Positions 24,219 through 31,017 of a stretch of DNA of 32,868 nt are shown here, piece by piece. Position 1 is the first letter of the stretch; each line of letters opens with the position of its first letter. The position numbers were made by a program, and so were the translations under genes. The notes beneath the pieces were generated by a model that saw only the letters and a program-made list of their open reading frames with translations, ran no database searches and had not been told where the DNA came from. This DNA is from Bacteroidota bacterium (GTDB taxonomy: Bacteria > Bacteroidota > Bacteroidia > NS11-12g > UBA955). The DNA is taken from assembly GCA_013205405.1 (NCBI GenBank), contig JABMMZ010000096.1, forward strand, positions 1 to 32,868. Direction: 5' to 3'.

Positions 24219-25220
24219 ATGACTAAGGCTGCAAAAGTAAATTTTAATAAGGAAACATACTTAAAATGGTATGAAATAATATTATTGACAAGAAGATTTG
24301 AAGAAAAATCGGCTCAATTGTATGGTCAACAAAAGATAAAAGGATTCTGCCATTTATATATTGGTCAAGAAGCTATAGTTGCTGGAATGATGACCGCTAC
24401 TCAGAAAGGTGACAAATTTATAACTGCCTACCGCGACCATGGCCATGCTTTGGCACTAGGTATTACTCCTAATGCTGTAATGGCGGAGTTATATGGCAAA
24501 GCTACGGGTTGCACACAAGGAAAAGGTGGCAGTATGCACATGTTTAGTAAAGAACATAATTTTTTAGGTGGGCATGGTATAGTAGGTGCTCAAATTCCTT
24601 TAGGTGCGGGTATTGCATTTGCTGAAAAATATAATGGGACAGACAATCTTTGTGTATGCTTTATGGGAGATGGTGCTGTTCGTCAAGGCGCTTTACACGA
24701 AGCCTTTAATATGGCTATGCTATGGAAATTGCCTGTTATTTTTATTTGCGAAAATAATGATTATGCCATGGGTACTTCTGTAGAAAGAACTACCAATGTT
24801 AAAGACATTTATAAAATTGGTTCAGCTTATGAAATGCCGTCTTTTCAAGTTGATGGTATGAAATGCGAAACTGTACATGACGCCATAAAAGAGTCTGCCG
24901 ATAGAGCGCGTAAAGGCGATGGTCCAACTTTTTTAGAAATAAAAACTTACCGTTACCGTGGGCATAGTATGAGCGATCCTGCTACCTATAGAACCAAAGA
25001 AGAAGTAGTACATTACAAAGAATTAGACCCTTTAGAAACTACTAAAAATTCAATTATAGAAAATAAATATGCAACAGAAGCAGAATTAGATGCCTTAGAA
25101 GAACGCTTGATAAAAGAGATAAATGAATCTGTAGAATTTGCAGAAAACTCTCCTTATCCTGATGCTTCTGAGCTTTTTACAGATGTATATGATGGAGAAT
25201 ATCCTTTCATTATGGAATAA
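24219..25220 (+). CDS. pdhA: Pyruvate dehydrogenase E1 component, alpha subunit
   Basis: The protein has 333 residues. The thiamine-diphosphate motif is GDGAVRQG (150-157) to Asn-Asn (179-180). Other marks are GFCHLYIGQEA, the TAYRDHGHALALG histidines, GKGGSMHMF and the phosphorylation-loop-like YRYRGHSMSDPATYR. It decarboxylates pyruvate together with the beta subunit and feeds acetyl groups to the E2 lipoyl domains. Neither beta nor E2 is in the window, so the complex is encoded in pieces. A branched-chain oxoacid E1 alpha is less likely given the sequence. Confidence 0.94.
   Translation: MTKAAKVNFNKETYLKWYEIILLTRRFEEKSAQLYGQQKIKGFCHLYIGQEAIVAGMMTATQKGDKFITAYRDHGHALALGITPNAVMAELYGKATGCTQGKGGSMHMFSKEHNFLGGHGIVGAQIPLGAGIAFAEKYNGTDNLCVCFMGDGAVRQGALHEAFNMAMLWKLPVIFICENNDYAMGTSVERTTNVKDIYKIGSAYEMPSFQVDGMKCETVHDAIKESADRARKGDGPTFLEIKTYRYRGHSMSDPATYRTKEEVVHYKELDPLETTKNSIIENKYATEAELDALEERLIKEINESVEFAENSPYPDASELFTDVYDGEYPFIME
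24232..24239 (-). promoter_or_regulatory. Bacteroidota -7 element (TACTTTTG) for recF
   Basis: A perfect TAnnTTTG match on the minus strand, inside the first codons of pdhA, lies 27 bases before recF ATG 24204. No standard-spaced -33 was seen. Confidence 0.4.
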
Positions 25221-25265
25221 TCAATAAATTTATCTATTTTCGCACACTTTTACGAAAAATACGCA

Positions 25266-25973
25266 ATGAGCAAACAAGACGAAATAAACGAACAGTTAGA
25301 AGAACAAATAGAAATTATTGAACAAGAAGAGGTTCAAGAAATCACCCCAAACGCAACTATTGAGAAATTAAAAAATTGGTATAAACACCAAAACAAAGCA
25401 TTAGTATTAGGCATTGGAGCATTATTTATTTTAGTATTAGTTTGGTTCGCTTTTAAATATTTTTACCAAACACCTAGAGAAAAAAGAGCTGAAATTGCGA
25501 TTTATAAAACGCAAGCATTATTTGATGTTGATTCATTTGGATTGGTTTTAAAAACAGCTCCTAAATTGGCAAAAGACTATAGCGGAACTAAATCTGGAAA
25601 TATAGCAGCTTATATGGCTGGATCTTCTTACTTATATAAAGGCGATTTTAAAAATGCAATTAAATATTTAAGTGATGTTAGCTTTGATGATAGAATTATG
25701 AAAGCACAAGCTATTGGACTATTAGGTGATGCTTATGTAGAAAACAACGAAATAGATAAAGGCTTATCTCAGTATCTTAAAGCAGCTAAAAGTGCAGAAA
25801 CTGAATATGCTATTCAATGGTATAAAAAAGCCGCTATTATTTATCAAAATAAAAAAGAATGGAAAGAGGCTTTAGATATTTACCGCACTTTGAAAAACGA
25901 GTATTTTGATGCTGAAAAAATACAAGATATAGATAAATATATCAGCAGAGCAGAACAAGAAGCTGGAGAATAA
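25266..25973 (+). CDS. Membrane-anchored TPR protein (YfgM-like)
   Basis: The protein has 235 residues. An acidic Glu/Gln-rich N-terminus (1-30, cytoplasmic) precedes one membrane helix at about 45-67 and a periplasmic TPR region (about 75-230, for example AYMAGSSYLYKGDFKNAIKYL and AIGLLGDAYVENNEIDKGLSQYLKAA). The layout matches the YfgM-like family, which in Proteobacteria associates with the Sec translocon and envelope chaperones. That role is not shown for Bacteroidota. It is 45 bases after pdhA and 11 bases before ribH. Confidence 0.85.
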   Translation: MSKQDEINEQLEEQIEIIEQEEVQEITPNATIEKLKNWYKHQNKALVLGIGALFILVLVWFAFKYFYQTPREKRAEIAIYKTQALFDVDSFGLVLKTAPKLAKDYSGTKSGNIAAYMAGSSYLYKGDFKNAIKYLSDVSFDDRIMKAQAIGLLGDAYVENNEIDKGLSQYLKAAKSAETEYAIQWYKKAAIIYQNKKEWKEALDIYRTLKNEYFDAEKIQDIDKYISRAEQEAGE

Positions 25974-25984
25974 AAAATTAATTA

Positions 25985-26461
25985 ATGGCTACAACACTAA
26001 AAAATTTATCAGAATTTAAGCCAGAAACCATACCCAATGCCGAAGATAAAATCTTCGGCATTATTGTTTCTGAGTGGAACACTGAAATAACTAATGCACT
26101 GTTACAAGGTGCCTTAGAATGCCTATCGAATGCTGGTGCTACTGATAAACAAATATTAATTAGAACAGTTCCAGGAACTTTTGAATTACCTTTTGGCGCT
26201 CAATTTCTAATTGAGAATAATCATGTGGATGCTGTTATTTGCTTAGGCTGCGTGATACAAGGAGAAACCAAACATTTTGATTTTATTTGCGATGCTACGG
26301 CCAATGGAATTATGAAGGTAGGACTTGATTTTAGAACACCAATAATATTTGGTGTACTTACAACTAATAATTTAGAACAAGCACAAGATAGAAGTGGCGG
26401 AAAGCATGGCAATAAAGGTGTTGAGGCTGCTGTAACTGCACTTAAAATGTTAAATTTGTAA
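25985..26461 (+). CDS. ribH: 6,7-dimethyl-8-ribityllumazine synthase
   Basis: The protein has 158 residues, full length. It carries VPGTFELP (62-69), GCVIQGETKHFDF with the proton-transfer His97, and the late DRSGGKHGNKG loop with the phosphate-binding Arg136. It condenses the ribityl-aminopyrimidine with dihydroxybutanone phosphate in riboflavin synthesis, assembling into a capsid-like multimer in the cytoplasm. It is the last intact gene of the pdhA-TPR-ribH run. No FMN riboswitch was recognised upstream. Confidence 0.96.
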   Translation: MATTLKNLSEFKPETIPNAEDKIFGIIVSEWNTEITNALLQGALECLSNAGATDKQILIRTVPGTFELPFGAQFLIENNHVDAVICLGCVIQGETKHFDFICDATANGIMKVGLDFRTPIIFGVLTTNNLEQAQDRSGGKHGNKGVEAAVTALKMLNL

Positions 26462-26465
26462 TTAA

Positions 26466-26473
26466 TACTTTTG
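26466..26473 (+). promoter_or_regulatory. -7 element (TACTTTTG) upstream of the decayed Crp/Fnr gene
   Basis: A perfect TAnnTTTG match lies about 29 bases before the first family-like codons of the pseudogene at 26502. Confidence 0.4.
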
Positions 26474-26501
26474 GCATTACAAAGTAAAGAAGATACACTA
26501 A

Positions 26502-27076
26502 GTTCAGCTAGACTATTTATTACGAAATTATCTTAACCAATTTGTAAATATATCAGATAAAGATTCGGCTATCATGGAACCCTTCTTAAAATTATACTTT
26601 GCTAAAAAAAATTGTCTCATTAAAAAAGAAAATGAAACAGAAACAGAATTATACTTTATTACTAGTGGCACGGTTAGATTATTTTTCGAAAAAGAAGCCA
26701 ATGATATCAATGTAAACATCGCCTTTCCAATTAGCTTCACAAGTTCGTACACTTCTTTTTTAACACAGAAACCAAGTACTTTTAATTTTCAAGCACTTAC
26801 CAATATAGAATCTATCAAAATCAATAAAAAAGATTTAGAAACTATTTATAATGTTACTTCCAGTGGCAAAAATTAGGCAGAATTTTTTCAGAGCAATTTT
26901 TTCTGTATTTATCTGAAAGAGAAACTTCTTTTATACTATTGACCCCAACTGATCGGTATTTAAATTTATTTAAACATCAGCCCGATTTAATAAGGCACAT
27001 CCCTCTAAAATATTTAGCTTCTTATATTTGAATAACTCCTCAAGCACTTAGCCGAATTAGAGCCAAAATTAATTAA
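26502..27076 (+). pseudogene. Decayed Crp/Fnr-family transcription regulator
   Basis: From 26502 the frame reads VQLDYLLRNYLNQFVNISDKDSAIMEPFL and continues as a cyclic-nucleotide-binding-like domain (ELYFITSGTVRLFF, FTSSYTSFLTQKPS). No start codon precedes it, and TAA (26499-26501) lies directly upstream in frame. At about 26862-26864 one base appears lost: the family continuation WQKLGRIFSEQFFLYLSERETSF proceeds in the next frame. Within the helix-turn-helix, TGA (27029-27031) stands where Gly is expected (LASYI-stop-ITPQALSRIRAKIN), ending at TAA 27074-27076. The product would have been about 190 residues. A 101-codon fragment (26574-26876) is still open from an internal ATG but has no DNA-binding domain, so it cannot act as a regulator. 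Confidence 0.9.
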
Positions 27077-27138
27077 CCCAAGTTCATTTTTTAGAACACA
27101 CAACTTATTTTTCTCTGTGCCATATTAAATTATAAAAT

Positions 27139-27583
27139 ATGGACAACTTAAATTTAAATCAGAACAATGAACAAATCAATCAAAACTTTAAATTATAAAC
27201 CATCTCCTGCTTTCATAAGCGCTTAATGGTTTGCTCTGCTAGTAGGTGTTGTATCCTATTGTATAGGATTATGGAATGCCAGGATGAAATTAAACGAAAA
27301 AGGTTATTATTCTACCCTAATATTATTTGGTTTGTTTGCAGCTATTTCAGTTCAAAAAACTGTTATAGATCAATTGGAAGGCTTACCAATTACAGACAAA
27401 TATTATGGCTTAAGCTGGTTTTCAACTTTAGCAGCCATCGTATTAATGATAATTGGCCTATGGAATGCTAATTTACTACTCAGCGAAAATGGGTTTTATG
27501 GCCTTGCATTTATATTAAGTTTATTTTCTGCAATAGCTATACAAAAGAATACTAGAGACTTAGCTAGTATTAAAATATTTTAG
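27139..27583 (+). pseudogene. Decayed YiaA-family inner membrane protein
   Basis: ATG 27139 opens MDNLNLNQNNEQINQNFKL and stops at 27196-27198. The next frame (ATG 27167) carries YKPSPAFISA to an in-frame TAA at 27224-27226, where a Ser TCA would need one base change. It then runs through the entire YiaA body: WFALLVGVVSYCIGLWNA, YYSTLILFGLFAAISVQK, WFSTLAAIVLMIIGLWNA and FILSLFSAIAIQKNTRD. These are two repeats of a two-helix unit, ending at TAG 27581-27583. An internal ATG at 27284 could still give 99 residues lacking the first helix. The function of the family is unknown. Confidence 0.85.
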
Positions 27584-27652
27584 TTTATTGATTAAATAAT
27601 ACTACATTTATTTAGCAAAAAAACCTTTCTTTGTAAGTTGTATTTTTAAAGA

Positions 27653-29197
27653 ATGAAAACAAATTTTAAACATGACATTAAATCTTCAATAGTTCTATTT
27701 TTAGTTGCGTTACCTTTATGTTTAGGTATTGCTTTAGCCAGTAACGCCCCAATTATCTCTGGAGTTATTGCAGGCATTGTTGGAGGTATTATTGTAGGTG
27801 CTATTAGCGGTTCTCATACCAGTGTTAGTGGTCCAGCTGCTGGTCTTACTATTATTGTATTAAATGGCATTACATCCTTAAATAATTTTGAAGCATTCTT
27901 GTTAGTAGTCATTTTAGCAGGTATTTTTCAAATAATTCTTGCAAAAATAAAAGCAGGAGTTATTGGCGATTTTATTCCTGGAGCAGTAATAAGTGGAATG
28001 CTGGTTTCCATTGGTTTATTATTGATGTTAAAACAAATTCCGCATGCCTTGGGTTTTGATAGCGATTATGAAGGTGATGAGGAATTTTCGCAAGCAGACG
28101 GTAAAAATACATTTACAGAAATATACTATGCCATTTTAGATTTTAATACGGGAGCTATTATAATAGCCTTAATATCAATACTAATATTATTAGCGTGGCA
28201 GCATAAGAGATTGCAAAAAATTAAATTATTCAACCTAATACCTGCACAATTAATTGTTGTGTTATTAGGAATTTGCATTAATTTATTCTTTACAAATTAT
28301 TTTCCTAAACTTGCATTGTCAGGGTATCATCTTAGTGAAGTTCCTATTATTGATTCTAACACTATTAATAATTGGCCATTTCCTGATTTTTCAGCTATTT
28401 CAAATCCTACTGTTTGGAAATTATCTATTACAATTGCCTTGGTTGCAAGTATTGAAACGCTATTAAGCATTCAAGCTGGCGATAAAATAGATCCCTTTAA
28501 TAGAACAACTCCTGCCAATAAAGAATTATTAGCTCAAGGTACTGGTAATATTATAAGTGGATTCTTAGGTGGTTTACCTATTACAGCCGTTATAGTTAGA
28601 ACTTCAGCCAATGTAAATTCAGGTGCACGAAGCAAATGGAGCGCAATATATCATGGTGTTTTTTTAATTCTTAGTGTGTTTTTTTTAACCTCATTTATCA
28701 ATATAATTCCTAAAGCTGCATTGGCTGCCATATTATTGCATGTAGGCTACAAACTGGCCAAACCTTCCATTTTTATTCAAGAATTTAAACGCAAAAAAAA
28801 TAGATTCATTCCATTTTTAATAACCATACTTGCTATTTTACTTACAGATTTATTAATTGGTGTTGTAATTGGTGTTATTTCTGGTATATTATTTATTTTA
28901 TTAAGCAATTATCGCACCTCTATTATGCTTTATAAAGACCATAATAATTATTTACTTAGATTTCATAAAGATGCTTCTTTTTTCAATAAAAAGCTTCTAA
29001 AACAACTTTTAGCTGATGTTCCAGATAATTCTAAACTTTTAATAGATAGTACCAAAGCTGACTTTATTGACTCTGATATTATTGAAACTATTGACGATTT
29101 TATTAAAGCAGCAAAAAACAAAAACATCAATATAACTATAAAAACCTCAACAACTAAACCTAAATCAATATTTAAAATAGACCATGGAAATAATTGA
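27653..29197 (+). CDS. SulP-family anion transporter (probable bicarbonate)
   Basis: The protein has 514 residues. About eleven membrane helices (about 10-410) include ALPLCLGIALASNAP near the N-terminus, SGSHTSVSGPAAGLTIIV and LGGLPITAVIVRTSANVNSGARSKWSAIYHG. The remaining C-terminal segment (about 430-514) is a short STAS-like domain (LLIDSTKADFIDSDIIETIDDF). SulP members carry sulfate, bicarbonate or other anions. The carbonic anhydrase gene overlaps this one by 14 bases, which favours bicarbonate. It is an inner membrane protein. Confidence 0.92.
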   Translation: MKTNFKHDIKSSIVLFLVALPLCLGIALASNAPIISGVIAGIVGGIIVGAISGSHTSVSGPAAGLTIIVLNGITSLNNFEAFLLVVILAGIFQIILAKIKAGVIGDFIPGAVISGMLVSIGLLLMLKQIPHALGFDSDYEGDEEFSQADGKNTFTEIYYAILDFNTGAIIIALISILILLAWQHKRLQKIKLFNLIPAQLIVVLLGICINLFFTNYFPKLALSGYHLSEVPIIDSNTINNWPFPDFSAISNPTVWKLSITIALVASIETLLSIQAGDKIDPFNRTTPANKELLAQGTGNIISGFLGGLPITAVIVRTSANVNSGARSKWSAIYHGVFLILSVFFLTSFINIIPKAALAAILLHVGYKLAKPSIFIQEFKRKKNRFIPFLITILAILLTDLLIGVVIGVISGILFILLSNYRTSIMLYKDHNNYLLRFHKDASFFNKKLLKQLLADVPDNSKLLIDSTKADFIDSDIIETIDDFIKAAKNKNINITIKTSTTKPKSIFKIDHGNN

Positions 29198-29750
29198 GAA
29201 AATATTTTTGGAAAATAAAGCTTGGGCTAATGGAAAAGTACAATTTGATAAATTATACTTTGAAAAATTATCGTTAATGCAAGAACCTGATTTTTTATGG
29301 ATAGGGTGCTCTGACAGTAGAGTTCCAGCTAATGTAATAACAAATACAGAGCCTGGTGAAATGTTCGTTCACAGAAACATAGCAAATGTAGTGGATATTA
29401 ACGATATTAATTTAATGAGTGTAGTACAATATGCCGTAGAATATTTAAAAGTAAAACACATTATTGTTTGCGGGCACTATGGATGCGGGGGTATTAAGGC
29501 AGCCTTAACAAATAACAGTTTTGGCAATATGGATGTTTGGCTAAATAAAATAAAAGAAATAGCCAAACAACATGACATAGAACTAGCCCTTTGTAAGTCT
29601 GAGGAAGAGAAAGCCAAGAAAATGGTTGAGTTTAATGTAATAGCAGGTGTGGAAAAACTTAAAACAGTAGAAATTATTAAAAATTCAACAATCCGTTTGC
29701 ATGGCTGGGTATACGATTTACATGATGGTATTTTAAATAAATTAGTTTAA
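29184..29750 (+). CDS. Beta-class carbonic anhydrase
   Basis: The protein has 188 residues. Zinc ligands are Cys42, His98 and Cys101, in GCSDSR and CGHYGCGG, with the Asp44-Arg46 dyad. HRNIANVV is also typical. It interconverts CO2 and bicarbonate in the cytoplasm. The start overlaps the SulP gene by 14 bases, so the two are translated from one message and probably act together in inorganic carbon supply. It converges with the methyltransferase gene 3 bases further on. Confidence 0.95.
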   Translation: MEIIEKIFLENKAWANGKVQFDKLYFEKLSLMQEPDFLWIGCSDSRVPANVITNTEPGEMFVHRNIANVVDINDINLMSVVQYAVEYLKVKHIIVCGHYGCGGIKAALTNNSFGNMDVWLNKIKEIAKQHDIELALCKSEEEKAKKMVEFNVIAGVEKLKTVEIIKNSTIRLHGWVYDLHDGILNKLV

Positions 29751-29753
29751 AAA

Positions 29754-30938
29754 TTAATCAACTTTAAGCACCAATCCTTTTAAATATTCTCCTTCCGGAT
29801 GATAAATATTGACAGGATGGTCTGCACCTTGTGTTAAACGATGTATAATTTTTATATTCCGTTTACTTTCTATAGCTGCACTCATTATAGTTTGATTAAA
29901 TGTATGGTTATCTACTACCTGGCTGCAACTAAATGTAAATAATAATCCACCTTTTTTAACATATTTTAAGCCTTCCATATTTAAGCGTTTATATCCCATT
30001 AATGCATTGTGTCTAGCACTTATATTTTTAGCAAAAGCAGGTGGATCTAAAATAAGAATATCATACTCTTTCTCTAAAGTTTTAAAATAATTAAACGTAT
30101 CTGCAGCTAAATTTTCATAATTGCTTACCTTAGGATTATTCAATACCATATTTTGATTTAAAACTTCTATTGCATTTTTAGAAACATCAACAGAATCTAC
30201 CTGTAATGCATTATTCATAAGCGCATAAACAGAAAAACCACCGGTATATGCAAAAGTATTCAATACCGATTTGCCTTTTGCATAATGTCCTAATAAGGAT
30301 CGGTTATCTCTTTGGTCGAGAAAAAATCCAGTTTTTTGTCCTTTTTCCCAATCAATATTAAATAAATAACCATTTTCCTTTACCATTTTTTGTTTTACTT
30401 CGCCATATACCAATTGATTTTGAACTCCAGCCACTGCGCCATGCAGCGATTCATTACTTTTATCATATATGGCATCTAAATGTTTTTCTAAAACACTAAC
30501 TAAAGCTTCTATAATCAAACTTAATTGAGCATGCATACCACTTGTGTGACATTGCACCACACAAGTACCTGAATAGTAATCAATAATTAACCCAGGTAAA
30601 TTATCACCTTCGCCATGCACCAATCTAAAGCAATTGGTCTTTTCATTATTTACAAAACCTAAATCTATCCGTGTTTGCCAACTTCTTGCTATAGCATTTA
30701 TCCAAAATTGAGTATCTATGTCTTCGTTTAAAAATGATAAAACTCTAACTGCTATGCTACCGTGTTGGGCATATCCAGTAGCTAAATAATTGCCATTGAC
30801 ATCCGCAATATTCAATATTTCACCTTCTTCAAATTGCTTAATATCTTGAACTAATGCACCACTAAACACCCAAGGATGAAAGCGTTGCAAAGATTTTTCT
30901 TTACCGTTTTTTAGCTTTAAAGTCTTATAACTATTCAT
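29754..30938 (-). CDS. RlmI-like class I rRNA (cytosine-C5) methyltransferase
   Basis: The protein has 394 residues from ATG 30938. An upstream TTG adds three residues but overlaps a near-consensus -7 element (CACCTTTG, 30945-30952). The N-terminal PUA-type domain carries the RFHPWVFSGAL motif. The C-terminal Rossmann methyltransferase has a SAM motif, VLNTFAYTGGFSVYA, a DPPAFAK motif and the catalytic-Cys region FTFSCSQ. Relatives include E. coli RlmI, which makes m5C1962 in 23S rRNA; the exact site here is inferred. Confidence 0.92.
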   Translation of the reverse strand: MNSYKTLKLKNGKEKSLQRFHPWVFSGALVQDIKQFEEGEILNIADVNGNYLATGYAQHGSIAVRVLSFLNEDIDTQFWINAIARSWQTRIDLGFVNNEKTNCFRLVHGEGDNLPGLIIDYYSGTCVVQCHTSGMHAQLSLIIEALVSVLEKHLDAIYDKSNESLHGAVAGVQNQLVYGEVKQKMVKENGYLFNIDWEKGQKTGFFLDQRDNRSLLGHYAKGKSVLNTFAYTGGFSVYALMNNALQVDSVDVSKNAIEVLNQNMVLNNPKVSNYENLAADTFNYFKTLEKEYDILILDPPAFAKNISARHNALMGYKRLNMEGLKYVKKGGLLFTFSCSQVVDNHTFNQTIMSAAIESKRNIKIIHRLTQGADHPVNIYHPEGEYLKGLVLKVD

Positions 30939-30999
30939 TAAGTGCAAAGGTGACTTATTATTTTTAAGTTTTATTAGAAATAAATCAACTCTTTTTTAG

Positions 31000-31007
31000 T
31001 AAATTTG
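31000..31007 (+). promoter_or_regulatory. Bacteroidota -7 element (TAAATTTG) for the M1 peptidase
   Basis: A perfect TAnnTTTG match lies only 10 bases before ATG 31018, implying an almost leaderless mRNA. Confidence 0.45.
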
Positions 31008-31017
31008 TTTATTGTTT

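Noticed and set aside
26528-26752. Minus-strand open frame of 74 codons opposite the Crp/Fnr remnant
   Set aside because: The plus strand shows an unmistakable cyclic-nucleotide-binding domain. The minus frame has no family-like features and is a shadow.
27226-27471. Plus-strand open frame of 81 codons within the YiaA locus
   Set aside because: It is out of frame with the YiaA body and Cys/Arg-rich without pattern, so it is a shadow frame.
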